NCBI RefSeq assembly: GCF_042649125.1
Contig: NZ_JBHRYQ010000001.1
Coordinates: 3,162,001 to 3,226,000, forward strand
Direction: 5' to 3'
Length of the DNA stretch: 64,000 bases
Source of the DNA: Leadbetterella lacunae
GTDB lineage: Bacteria > Bacteroidota > Bacteroidia > Cytophagales > Spirosomataceae
Shown: in pieces, positions 30,001 to 37,224 of the stretch
How the letters are laid out: every line of letters begins with the position of its first letter
Numbering within the stretch: the first letter of the stretch is position 1
Notes under the pieces: model-generated
The model's input: the letters and a program-made list of their open reading frames with translations, nothing else
What the model was told of the DNA's origin: nothing
The model's database searches: none
Made by a program: the position numbers and the translations under genes

Positions 30001-30117
30001 TTCCATAAAAGCTCTGTCTTTTATTGCTTCACTGAGCCTTTCAAAGTTAATATTAGTATCAAAACTTGAAGTAGGGGTTCTCAACACGAGTTGCGGATAA
30101 AAGGAATAGTTATGCAT
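27082..30117 (-). CDS. LanB-type lantibiotic dehydratase (full length)
   Basis: Installs dehydroalanine/dehydrobutyrine by tRNA-dependent glutamylation and elimination of Ser/Thr in a precursor core. At 1011 residues it contains both the N-terminal glutamylation domain (about 1-650, with the block LMRSRTRCTPFGLFAGV) and the C-terminal SpaB_C elimination domain (about 730-1000, starting near SEWLYLKFYCGAKSADN, with FIRYTDPNSHIRVRFHL). It is not split as in some other Bacteroidota clusters. It is divergent from the first precursor gene. No LanC cyclase gene lies in the window. Confidence 0.93.
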   Translation of the reverse strand: MHNYSFYPQLVLRTPTSSFDTNINFERLSEAIKDRAFMEAVYLASPVLFRAAMDVKDFSLKENQNIAYSLAKYLMRSRTRCTPFGLFAGVGVVNWGSSTNITISNCSDRHTRLDMDYLCALALYLVKIDCVRQSVSFSPNSSIYLIDDDIRYIEYNYIGGIREHQISSIKNNEYISAVLSIARSGANMQEIVSTIGSEDISEEEAFSFVNELIDCQLLISELDPAITGAEFLSQILSVLNQVRLKDPQLVSILDKLCKTEALLLKLDNRMANGTDFYLQIIELLKAIGVPFDESKLFQVDKNIVTSSSTIDSKFQLGILNAIKQLSSLSGDLQRPNISNFIARFYDRYEDEEVSLLHALDTEMGVGYLDNIAGDFTPLIDGVRLTETKGIDKISWTENQKKIFRLLNRTYINKKYEVMFSEFGFEESNVKPDLCASSSVMFRIVNEKQIVLENVGGSSAANLIGRFAHAHAGIKAMVIDIAQQEQDLNNEVVFAEIVHLPESRIGNILLRPGFRDYEIPFLANSSKDIDHQFLLKDIFISVRHNKIFLRHKPSNTLIVPRLGSAHNFTYNALPVYQFLCDLQTQNFQAGVGFSWGDIGKEFTFLPRVVLDNVILSPAMWQFNHRQILRICKLESVEDILKWRNEESLPSTFLFTEGDNELFIDTSNCVLFDIFKSAIKNKTWVVLKESFLNNAMPTKNAQGEHVANQFVAALIRNEPVYTNLNLELNNEEIKRNFSIGSEWLYLKFYCGAKSADNILQNGIKWVVEKAQSEKWIDKWFFIRYTDPNSHIRVRFHLTNSSHLQSIVDLVKLYVKPFEGIWKIQTDTYKRELERYGYNTISQAETIFYLDSTAYLDFLEATDGDLREGTKWLWGLRSIDKLLNIFGYSLQNKKNLVESIRNGFAAEFRMNQDLKSQLDKKYRENKKEIGEFLENSDNYLDEIWDSRMGVLEKTANEIGTLNPKVDQLLASFIHMHINRLVSSNQRLHELLMYDFLLRNYISQIARQKKQTVTA

Positions 30118-30423
30118 ATTGTAAGAAAAAAACTTAATCTTAGTAGAAAATAAAGTTACTAAAAATATATCTTAATGTCCATATCGCCAAGTGTTTCCAA
30201 CTCAAAATATTAGCTTAATGATTAAAATTCATACTCTTGATTGATTTTACCCAAGTCGCCAAAGGAAAATAGGCACATTTAACTATTTGAATGACCGATT
30301 TGGCAGTTTTGTCTTATTTTTTGTCTGATTTACGCCTAGCGTGATTCCTACTTTTACATATAAATAGTTTTCTCTTATCGAAAACACTAGTAAAATTTAT
30401 TATCACAAAAAATTAATACGATT
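30118..30423. promoter_or_regulatory. divergent control region between lanB and the first precursor
   Basis: A 306-bp gene-free region. It includes the box TGGCAGTTTTGTC at 30301-30313, which recurs upstream of other island genes, and two copies of a TCGCCAA segment near 30184 and 30257. No clear TAnnTTTG box was found. Confidence 0.5.
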
Positions 30424-30729
30424 ATGGACTTATCAAAAGATTCAAAAAGCTTAAACGAAATTATTTACAAAGCCTGGGACGACGCCAGCTTCAAAAACAA
30501 TCTTATTAACAGCCCAGTATCTACTTTGCAGGGTCTATTAGGAAAAGACGTAAAACTGCCCACAGGCAAGAAAATAGCAGTAGTAGACCAATCAGATGAT
30601 ACTACTTTCTTTATTAATATTCCTGCAAAACCCAAGAAAGAGGAACTAGATGTGGAATTAAATGAGGCCCAATTGGACTTTATTTCTGGGGGTGGGGATC
30701 CTATCAGGACTCAAGGACCCATAGGATGA
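30424..30729 (+). CDS. NHLP-leader RiPP precursor 1
   Basis: A 101-residue precursor. Residues 1-90 form a nitrile-hydratase-alpha-like leader: the helix YKAWDDASFKNNLINSP, the strand block VVDQSDDTTFFINIPAKP and the leader end ELNEAQLDFISGG, the expected C39 cleavage site. The remaining core is only 11 residues (GDPIRTQGPIG) with a single Thr and no Ser or Cys, so it cannot form a thioether ring by itself. It could be a dehydrated linear peptide, a signal, or a decayed precursor. The leader matches the precursors 3 kb downstream. Confidence 0.88.
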   Translation: MDLSKDSKSLNEIIYKAWDDASFKNNLINSPVSTLQGLLGKDVKLPTGKKIAVVDQSDDTTFFINIPAKPKKEELDVELNEAQLDFISGGGDPIRTQGPIG

Positions 30730-30824
30730 TTTTTAAATAATTATTTGTATTAAATTATTTAAACGTATATTATCATTAATTTGAAATATACGTTTTTTTT
30801 TGACTACCGCTATATTATTTTCAT

Positions 30825-32774
30825 GTGAAGCATTTAATGTTAATATTCATACTATTTATCTTTTTAGATTCTCAAATTGGTGTTGGGCAACAAGAAAAGA
30901 AAGAATTTAAAAAAAATGACAAAACATCCGATTCTGCGGATAGTCTGTATAAAATAGCAGTGTCAAATTATAAAAATGGCGATTTAAAAAAAGCATTATT
31001 AAATTTTGAAAAAAGCCATAAATTATATAACCAACTCCTTGCTTTTAGAAAAATAGGAGAATGCAATGAGAACATGGGTTTGTTAAATTTTGACTTAGGT
31101 GATTTTGATAAAGCTGAATATTATTTTGTTAATGCTTTAGCTGCATATAAAAAAGAAAATTATAAAAAAGGAGAATCAGGAATTCTCAATAATTTTGGAG
31201 CATTGAGCTATAGTGTTGGTAAATACTCTCAAGCTATTGAGTATTATTTAAAAGCTTTAAAGGTTCAAGAGGAAATTAAAAATGAAATTTTGTCAGCAAC
31301 TATTATATCAAATATTGGTGGTATTTATTCAAAATTAAAAGATTTCAATAATGCAATAATTTACTACAATAGAGCTTCTGTTATTTATAAAAAACTTAAT
31401 GATAAAAAAGGTGTTGCCAAAATACTACTAGAAAATGGTTATATATTTATGAAGCAAAAAAAAAGTAGCGAAGCTCTTTCAAACTTTAAACAAGCACTAG
31501 CCATAGCAGAAAAAGAAGACGACAGACTATTAGAAATAGAAATCCTTTCAAATCTTGGAGAATATTATTTTACAGAATCAAACTATGAAAAAGCTCTGTT
31601 TTATTATAATCGCTGTTTAAAATTTGCTGAAGAACAGAATAGCTTACAATATAAAAGTAGTGCTAGAATATCTATAGGAACTGTATTAATAAAACAAAAC
31701 AAATACAAAGAGGCTGAAGAAAAATGTAAACTAGGCTATAAATACGCTCTACAGTTAAAAGCAATAGCCATACAAGAAGAGGCCTGCAAATGTCTTTATC
31801 AATCATACAAGTTTATGGGTGAAACTCAATTAGCTTTAGAGTATCACGAAAAAATTAGTAGCTTAAACGACAGCCTGAAAATTGAAGAAACTTCCAATAA
31901 AATGATGACCATGGAGTTTCAAAAGCAACAGTTAGTAGACAGCCTGTCTTTTGTAAAAAAGCAGCACTTGGCCGAGCTGAAGCATAAAGAAGAAGTACAA
32001 CGAAAAGAAAAACAAAGAAATTATATAATAGCCACTTTGTGTCTAATGATGCTTGTGGCGGGCGGTTTGTGGAGTAGTTTGAATTTTGTGAGGAAGTCGA
32101 GGGCCGCATTAAAAATAGAAAAAGATAGATCTGAGGAGCTCTTGCTCAACATCTTACCTGAGGAAATAGCCGAGGAGCTTAAAGAAAAAGGGAGCGTAAA
32201 CACCCAAGAACACAACTTGGTGTCTATCCTTTTTACAGACTTCAAGTCCTTTACCCAAACGGCCGCCAACATGACCCCACAAAGTTTGGTTGAAGAAATA
32301 AACGTATGTTTTAAAGCCTTTGACCTCATTGTAGAAAAATACCAAATAGAAAAAATAAAAACCATAGGCGACGCCTATATGGCGGCCGGCGGGCTGCCGC
32401 ATCCTTTTGAGCATTCATTTAGGAATGTACTTTTGGCTGGCCTAGAAATGCAAGATTTTATCACCATAAGAGTGGCTGAAAATAAGCAGAATAACATACC
32501 CGCCTTTGAAATGCGGCTCGGAATACATGCAGGACCCATAGTGGCAGGTATAGTGGGGGTTAAAAAATTCCAATACGACGTATGGGGCGACACCGTAAAT
32601 ACCGCTAGCCGAATGGAAAGCAACTGTGAGGTTGGTCGTGTAAATATCAGCGAGACCCTTTATGACATCGTAAAAGACTACCCAGAGTTCGATTTTGAAT
32701 ACCGAGGCGAAATTGCCGCCAAGGGCAAAGGGGAGGTAAAAATGTATTTTGTGAACTTGAAGACACAGACCTAA
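30825..32774 (+). CDS. TPR-repeat class III adenylate/guanylate cyclase
   Basis: A 649-residue protein: N-terminal signal peptide (residues 1-22), about seven tetratricopeptide repeats (35-350, for example YSQAIEYYLKALKVQEEIKN), a membrane helix (IIATLCLMMLVAGGLWSSL, about 400-420), then a cyclase domain (455-640) with VSILFTDFKSFTQTAANMTP, IKTIGDAYMAAGGLP and VWGDTVNTASRMES. Metal-binding aspartates are present. The start may be GTG 30825 or ATG 30837. It probably senses something outside the cell and makes cAMP or cGMP. A cNMP-binding-domain protein is encoded later in the island, suggesting a nucleotide signal for this locus. Confidence 0.9.
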   Translation: MKHLMLIFILFIFLDSQIGVGQQEKKEFKKNDKTSDSADSLYKIAVSNYKNGDLKKALLNFEKSHKLYNQLLAFRKIGECNENMGLLNFDLGDFDKAEYYFVNALAAYKKENYKKGESGILNNFGALSYSVGKYSQAIEYYLKALKVQEEIKNEILSATIISNIGGIYSKLKDFNNAIIYYNRASVIYKKLNDKKGVAKILLENGYIFMKQKKSSEALSNFKQALAIAEKEDDRLLEIEILSNLGEYYFTESNYEKALFYYNRCLKFAEEQNSLQYKSSARISIGTVLIKQNKYKEAEEKCKLGYKYALQLKAIAIQEEACKCLYQSYKFMGETQLALEYHEKISSLNDSLKIEETSNKMMTMEFQKQQLVDSLSFVKKQHLAELKHKEEVQRKEKQRNYIIATLCLMMLVAGGLWSSLNFVRKSRAALKIEKDRSEELLLNILPEEIAEELKEKGSVNTQEHNLVSILFTDFKSFTQTAANMTPQSLVEEINVCFKAFDLIVEKYQIEKIKTIGDAYMAAGGLPHPFEHSFRNVLLAGLEMQDFITIRVAENKQNNIPAFEMRLGIHAGPIVAGIVGVKKFQYDVWGDTVNTASRMESNCEVGRVNISETLYDIVKDYPEFDFEYRGEIAAKGKGEVKMYFVNLKTQT

Positions 32775-33057
32775 TAGCGAAGCAACTGCTATATCCCCTC
32801 AAAAAACTACTCTACTTAAAATCAAAATCCAATTATTCTAGCACTCCGCATAGAACGAAATACAGCTACATAATTTAATCTATCTGTTCTCCCTTTTAAC
32901 TTCTTGCTATTACAAAAACACGTATTGTCTTTTTTGTACTAACTTCTGGCAGATTTGCCTATAAAACCCTCATTATCTTTATATTATCAAAATAAAAAAC
33001 AGTATTTAAGTAACTGAAATACTAGTATTTGATAAAAAAGAAAGCTAAAGCCTAAAT

Positions 33058-33123
33058 GTCATTTTTCACAGTTATTTTGGCATTTATACCTTAAAAACCA
33101 GCGATACATTTGTAACATAGAAA
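33058..33123 (+). repeat. promoter repeat, copy 1
   Basis: First of two gap-free 66-bp direct repeats. It starts GTCATTTTTCACAGTTATTT and ends with the TACATTTG -7 box and a downstream ACATAGAAA segment. Confidence 0.85.
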
Positions 33124-33158
33124 TTAGAAAAAGAAAAAAGTTAAGCTAAAATATAAAA

Positions 33159-33224
33159 GTCATTTTTCACGGTTATTTTGGCAATTATGACATAAAAATC
33201 AAAGATAAATTTGTAAAACAGAAA
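33159..33224 (+). repeat. promoter repeat, copy 2
   Basis: Second copy, starting GTCATTTTTCACGGTTATTT with -7 box TAAATTTG. It ends seven bases before the ATG of precursor 2, so its transcript would have a leader of only about a dozen bases. Confidence 0.85.
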
Positions 33225-33231
33225 CAAAGAA

Positions 33232-33561
33232 ATGGAACATAAAAAGCAACAAGTTTTACAGGCAATAATTTCCAAAGCATGGGAAGACACAAACTTTAGA
33301 AAGGCTTTGATAAGCAACCCAATAGAGGAGATAGAAAAGCTTACAGGCGTAAAGGTGGAATTGCCCGAAGGACGCGAGTTAGTTATCATTGACCAAACTG
33401 ACAAGTCTAAAGTATATGTAAACATACCCGCTGAGCCCGAAATGGAAAACATGGAATTGTCAGAAGAGCAATTGGAAAATATAGCTGGTGGTGGACAAAT
33501 GATGTGGAACAAGTTGGTACAAGACTTATTTCCAACCCTAGAAAAATTTATTAAAATTTAA
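33232..33561 (+). CDS. NHLP-leader RiPP precursor 2
   Basis: A 109-residue precursor. The leader (1-88) shows SKAWEDTNFRKALISNP, IIDQTDKSKVYVNIPAEP and the end ELSEEQLENIAGGG. The 21-residue core starts QMMWNKLVQDLF and ends EKFIKI. It has no Cys, a single Thr and the pattern of an amphipathic cationic helix, so it looks more like a linear membrane-active peptide than a lanthipeptide. It heads the four-precursor array behind the duplicated promoter. Confidence 0.9.
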   Translation: MEHKKQQVLQAIISKAWEDTNFRKALISNPIEEIEKLTGVKVELPEGRELVIIDQTDKSKVYVNIPAEPEMENMELSEEQLENIAGGGQMMWNKLVQDLFPTLEKFIKI

Positions 33562-33573
33562 ATATTAAACAAA

Positions 33574-33753
33574 ATGGAAAACGCAAAAAAAACAACGGCC
33601 AAAGCTACTGAAAAGCCAGAAAAAAAGTCGATAGATGTGGAATTGGATGATAATCAGTTAGATGCAGTATCTGGTGGTGTTATTTATATACCAAACATTC
33701 CAGATTTAAGAGATTTAATAAGAAATCCAAAATTAGATGGAGGTACTCAATAA
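33574..33753 (+). CDS. short GG-leader RiPP precursor 3 (59 aa)
   Basis: A 59-residue ORF between two NHLP precursors (12 bp after precursor 2, 33 bp before precursor 4). It starts MENAKKTTAKATEKPEKK, a lysine-rich tail that replaces the nitrile-hydratase-like domain, then has the leader end DVELDDNQLDAVSGG, clearly related to the neighbours' ELNEDQLEAAAGG. The 24-residue core begins VIYIPNIPDLRDLIRN and has one Thr and no Cys. It keeps only the protease-recognition part of the leader. The position and GG end make it a real gene. Confidence 0.82.
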   Translation: MENAKKTTAKATEKPEKKSIDVELDDNQLDAVSGGVIYIPNIPDLRDLIRNPKLDGGTQ

Positions 33754-33786
33754 ATATATTTTTTAACAAATAATCAATTAAGCAAA

Positions 33787-34134
33787 ATGGAATTTTCACA
33801 AGAACAAAAACTGTACGCAGAAGTGGTACAAAAGGCATGGGATGATGCAGATTTTAAAAATGAATTGACGGCAAACCCAGTAGCTGCTATTGAAAAATTG
33901 ACTGGGGAAAAGTTGAATATACCAGCGGGGAAAACATTGTTGGTACGTGACCAAATGGATGAATCAACTGTTTATATCAATATCCCTGCAAAACCCGAGA
34001 TGGACTTTGAACTAAACGAGGATCAACTAGAGGCTGCAGCGGGGGGAGTTGTTGGTGGACCTAATGGAGAAACCTGTACACCAAATCCTTTTCCAGGAAC
34101 AATTTACAATCCGCCGACAATTACTTTCAAATAA
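33787..34134 (+). CDS. NHLP-leader RiPP precursor 4
   Basis: A 115-residue precursor. The leader (1-87) includes VQKAWDDADFKNELTANP, RDQMDESTVYINIPAKP and ELNEDQLEAAAGG. The 28-residue core starts VVGGPNGETCTPNPFPG and ends TITFK; it has five Thr, one Cys and several Pro. This is the core richest in dehydratable residues, and the TCT segment allows at most one thioether. Thr residues are also plausible glycosylation sites given the two glycosyltransferases downstream. Confidence 0.9.
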   Translation: MEFSQEQKLYAEVVQKAWDDADFKNELTANPVAAIEKLTGEKLNIPAGKTLLVRDQMDESTVYINIPAKPEMDFELNEDQLEAAAGGVVGGPNGETCTPNPFPGTIYNPPTITFK

Positions 34135-34165
34135 TTTATTTTAAAAACTTAAACAATTATATATT

Positions 34166-34531
34166 ATGGAAATTACACAAGAACAAACAATGTTCGCTGA
34201 AGTTGTACAAAAAGCGATGGAAGATGATGCATTTAAAAAAACATTGATAGCAAATCCCGTAAATACAATTGAGACTTTTATAGGACATGAATTAATTATC
34301 CCTAATGGTCTAACCTTGGTTGTACAAGATCAATCAGAAGAGTCTACAATTTATTTAAACATTCCGAAAAAGGGTCGCATTGATGAATTAGAATTAACTG
34401 ATGAACAGTTAGAAATGGTTGCAGGTGGATCAACTCCTTGGTGCTTGTATGCAGGATATTTTGTAGTATGTGCTGCCATGGTAGGTGCAGGTGTTACTGT
34501 TGGTAAAGGAATTGGGGAGGCTTTAAGATAA
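34166..34531 (+). CDS. NHLP-leader RiPP precursor 5
   Basis: A 121-residue precursor with leader end ELELTDEQLEMVAGG (residue 88). The 33-residue core starts STPWCLYAGYFVVCAA and ends with a hydrophobic GxxxG-type stretch (VGAGVTVGKGIGEALR). Ser and Thr at positions 1-2 and Cys at 5 and 14 could form a thioether ring or a disulfide. The core start is homologous to precursor 6. Confidence 0.9.
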   Translation: MEITQEQTMFAEVVQKAMEDDAFKKTLIANPVNTIETFIGHELIIPNGLTLVVQDQSEESTIYLNIPKKGRIDELELTDEQLEMVAGGSTPWCLYAGYFVVCAAMVGAGVTVGKGIGEALR

Positions 34532-34548
34532 TTAAAATTAAAAATATT

Positions 34549-34935
34549 ATGAACATTACAGAAAATAAAAGTCTTTTTAATGGATTAATTTCACAATCTT
34601 GGAAAGACGAATCATTCAAAAAAAGCCTCATAAATAATCCAATTCAAACAATTGAAAATTTTATAGGAAACCCTATTTACCTTGAAGGTGGAAAACAAAA
34701 AATTGTAGTCGAAGATCAAGGTGACAACAATATTATTTATCTCAATTTACCTTCACGAGCAGAGTTTAGTGAATTAGAATTAACCGATGAACAATTAGAA
34801 ATGGTTGCGGGTGGTAGCACTCCGCTTTGTTTATATGGAGGATGTTTTCTAGTTGGACTTGTTATTGGAATTGCTGCTGGGAGCAAAGGTGGTGGTGGTA
34901 CTACTAATAATACTACCATTATTAATAATTATTAA
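34549..34935 (+). CDS. NHLP-leader RiPP precursor 6
   Basis: A 128-residue precursor with leader end ELELTDEQLEMVAGG (residue 89), identical to precursor 5 in this segment. The 39-residue core starts STPLCLYGGCFLVG, followed by a hydrophobic glycine-rich stretch and a Gly/Thr/Asn-rich tail (SKGGGGTTNNTTIINNY). The paired start STPxCLYxG in precursors 5 and 6 suggests a two-component peptide. It sits 17 bp after precursor 5. Confidence 0.9.
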   Translation: MNITENKSLFNGLISQSWKDESFKKSLINNPIQTIENFIGNPIYLEGGKQKIVVEDQGDNNIIYLNLPSRAEFSELELTDEQLEMVAGGSTPLCLYGGCFLVGLVIGIAAGSKGGGGTTNNTTIINNY

Positions 34936-35030
34936 TATTAACATGAAAACGAATTTGAAACACTTTGAAATCATATTTAAGATAAAATTTGTTTCAAATT
35001 TGTTTTACATTTACCTTATTTTCTAAAAAA

Positions 35031-35180
35031 ATGAGTAAAAAAAATATATATCTGTTTAGTGGTTTCGCTTCGATTTTCATAGCTCAAATTTTCGACAATC
35101 CATACATAATGATTGGATTGGGGCTTTTAGGAGCTATTTTATTATTATTGTCTGGTACGTATAAAAATAATAAAAACTAA
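35031..35180 (+). CDS. small two-helix membrane protein (possible immunity protein)
   Basis: A 49-residue protein starting MSKKNIYLFSGFASIF, with two membrane helices (about 5-21 and 25-42) and a charged tail YKNNKN. An upstream in-frame ATG at 34989 would add 14 residues, but ATG 35031 follows an A-rich stretch and gives the better protein. Small two-helix proteins next to bacteriocin genes are often immunity proteins; this role is inferred from position alone. Confidence 0.55.
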   Translation: MSKKNIYLFSGFASIFIAQIFDNPYIMIGLGLLGAILLLLSGTYKNNKN

Positions 35181-35298
35181 TTGGCTAATGTGCTTATATA
35201 CTGACTTTATTCATCAAATTAAATAGCCATTCACAAGTCAATCAAATAGTGCACTTTAAAAATCAATTAAAAATAATACTGATTTTAAAATTATTTGA

Positions 35299-35326
35299 TT
35301 TGACAATTATCCAAAAAATTGTCAAA
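35299..35326. repeat. perfect inverted repeat before the glycosyltransferase operon
   Basis: TTTGACAATT / AATTGTCAAA, 10-bp arms with an 8-base A-rich spacer, 56 bp before the ATG of the first glycosyltransferase. No T-run follows, so an operator is more likely than a terminator. Confidence 0.6.
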
Positions 35327-35381
35327 ACTTTAATATTCACTAAATTTTTAAAATTAGTATAAGAAAAAGCATAAAAATCTT

Positions 35382-36569
35382 ATGAATATTTTAAATATAC
35401 CATATTTTGCTGGCGGACTATCTCATTTAATTCCTTTATATGTTTTACACCATAAACATTTAAAGAAGAACACTGAAATTAAAAACCATTTTTTAGTCAG
35501 CAAGAATATTCAAAACTTTCTTAAAATTCAGGGTATAAATTGTGTCTCATCAGATTTTTTTAATGATGAAAAAGAATGTATGCTAATGTCTAAAGATAAT
35601 TTGAAAATAATAAAATATGTAATAGAAAAAGAGAAAGAAGCATATGAAAAATTAAAGCCAAGGCTGATTATTGAGGATGCTTCTTTTACGACTCCTCTCA
35701 TAGCAGAAAAAAACAATATCCCCAGAATTTCTATTCAAAGAACAGGTAATTTTAGATCTATTGATAATAATTTTAGGAATAGTAATCATGTACATTCATT
35801 ACAGAAAGGCGAAAAAACAGATATATCTTCTTTTGGTTTAAATACCAATAATTCCGAAATATCAGAATTCGATCACTCTGACAAGTTCTTTTTACAAAAA
35901 TACATTAAACCAAAAGCAAAAATTATTCCTGGGATACCATCTATTGAACTTTTACCAAAAAATATTGAAGATAAAGAATCCTATTTTTACTCTGGTCCTC
36001 TTCTTGTAATGGACAAGCCCTCAAAAAATCTGTCTAATGGACTAGATGAGTTTTTTAACAATAATAATAAAAAATTAATTGTATTTATCACAACTGGCAC
36101 AATAGATAGGACACCAATAGAAAATTTTATAGAGTTCTTTGTAAAACGTAATTACGCTGTTATTACTACTTGTAACTGCAAAATAAATGAAGAATATAAG
36201 CAAGAAGTTTTTTATAAAAAACTTCTTCCATTAAACTATATCTGTAGAATTTCAGATCTTGTTATTCATCAATGCGGTTCAGGAATGTACCATTATCCGA
36301 TTATGAACAAAGTTCCAGCTCTTACAATAGGTACACTGTGTTACGACCGTGAAGATATAGCTCAGAGATTACAACAACTTGGGGTATCGGGTCATATTCC
36401 ACACCCAGACGATAATTCTAATTACTGGGGTATTTTTCTCGAATTGGTTGATAGGTTTGAGGAAAATACATTGGTAGATTTTAAAATGATAGATAAGTTG
36501 AGATTCGAAATAAGTGAAACATCATCAAATTTTCGAATGGAGCAAGTTATAGAATATGCTATGAGTTAA
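35382..36569 (+). CDS. GT1-like (UGT/macrolide-type) glycosyltransferase 1
   Basis: A 395-residue GT-B-like protein. The C-terminal donor-site region resembles GT1 enzymes: LVIHQCGSGMYHYPIMNKVPALTI (in place of the HGGxG motif) followed by DREDIAQRLQQLGVSGHI. An N-terminal acceptor domain spans about 1-200. It lies directly behind the precursor array and before the methyltransferase and LanM-like genes, so it likely glycosylates a RiPP core (Ser, Thr or Cys). Sequence similarity is moderate and the sugar is unknown. Confidence 0.75.
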   Translation: MNILNIPYFAGGLSHLIPLYVLHHKHLKKNTEIKNHFLVSKNIQNFLKIQGINCVSSDFFNDEKECMLMSKDNLKIIKYVIEKEKEAYEKLKPRLIIEDASFTTPLIAEKNNIPRISIQRTGNFRSIDNNFRNSNHVHSLQKGEKTDISSFGLNTNNSEISEFDHSDKFFLQKYIKPKAKIIPGIPSIELLPKNIEDKESYFYSGPLLVMDKPSKNLSNGLDEFFNNNNKKLIVFITTGTIDRTPIENFIEFFVKRNYAVITTCNCKINEEYKQEVFYKKLLPLNYICRISDLVIHQCGSGMYHYPIMNKVPALTIGTLCYDREDIAQRLQQLGVSGHIPHPDDNSNYWGIFLELVDRFEENTLVDFKMIDKLRFEISETSSNFRMEQVIEYAMS

Positions 36570-36609
36570 AAATCTTCACAAAACTCTCATTTAATCAAAT
36601 TTACAGATT

Positions 36610-37224
36610 ATGATAAAAGAAATAGTTAAAGGCAAACCCTCTTCGAGAACTGAAATGCTAATATATGAGCCTGTTAGCAAAAAACGCCCCGAAAAAATGA
36701 TAAATATTTTCTCAGCTTGGAGAGGATTAGAAATAATAATTGAGGATATACTTGTCCAATTTAATATAGGTAGAGAATCTTGTATTGAATTTGGGGTCGA
36801 ATTTGGTTATTCAACTGTGGTTCTATCCAATTTTTTTGATAAAATTATAGGTATAGACACCTTTGAAGGTGACAAGCATACATTTTATAGAGGAGGGCAT
36901 TTTGATAAAACAAAAGCAAGACTGTCTATTTATGAAAACATAACTTTAATTAAGTCAGACTATCAGAATTGGATACCAAATGATACAAATCATTATGATT
37001 TTGCTCACGTTGATATTGTTCATGACTACAAGGAAACATATGAATGTGGACTTTGGGCTGCTCAAAATAGTGATTGTGCTATTTTTCATGATACAGAAAG
37101 TTTCCCAGAGGTTAAACGTGCTGTAATTGATATTGCTAATGCAACTGGCTATAGAATGTTCAATTATCCTTTTCACTTTGGACTTGGGATTTTAGTAAAT
37201 CCAAACATAATGCCTCTTGATTAA
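36610..37224 (+). CDS. class I SAM-dependent methyltransferase
   Basis: A 204-residue protein with the SAM-binding motif CIEFGVEFGYSTVVLSN, an acidic strand-2 end (IIGIDTFEGD) and the downstream DFAHVDIVHDYKETYE and DCAIFHDTES blocks, as in the class I O-/N-methyltransferases resembling macrocin-O-methyltransferase. It is probably a tailoring enzyme for the peptide or its sugar. Its stop overlaps the LanM-like start by eight bases, indicating coupled translation. Confidence 0.78.
   Translation: MIKEIVKGKPSSRTEMLIYEPVSKKRPEKMINIFSAWRGLEIIIEDILVQFNIGRESCIEFGVEFGYSTVVLSNFFDKIIGIDTFEGDKHTFYRGGHFDKTKARLSIYENITLIKSDYQNWIPNDTNHYDFAHVDIVHDYKETYECGLWAAQNSDCAIFHDTESFPEVKRAVIDIANATGYRMFNYPFHFGLGILVNPNIMPLD

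Larger units (their letters stand above)
32775..33231 (+). promoter_or_regulatory. control region of the precursor array with duplicated promoter
   Basis: A 457-bp gene-free region. It contains the inverted box TGGCAGATTTGCC (32947-32959) and two direct copies of a 66-bp promoter unit (33058-33123 and 33159-33224, offset 101 bp, about 10-12 differences). Each unit carries GTCATTTTTCAC, a TGGCA box and a Bacteroidota -7 box: TACATTTG at 33105-33112 and TAAATTTG at 33206-33213. Confidence 0.75.

Noticed and set aside
30301..30313. TGGCA boxes as sigma-54 promoters
   Set aside because: The spacing from GG to the next GC/GT pair is not the required 12 bases, so a regulator site is more likely.
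34989..35030. Extended start MFQICFTF for the small membrane protein
   Set aside because: ATG 35031 is preceded by an A-rich stretch and gives a neat two-helix protein; the extension looks like leader sequence.
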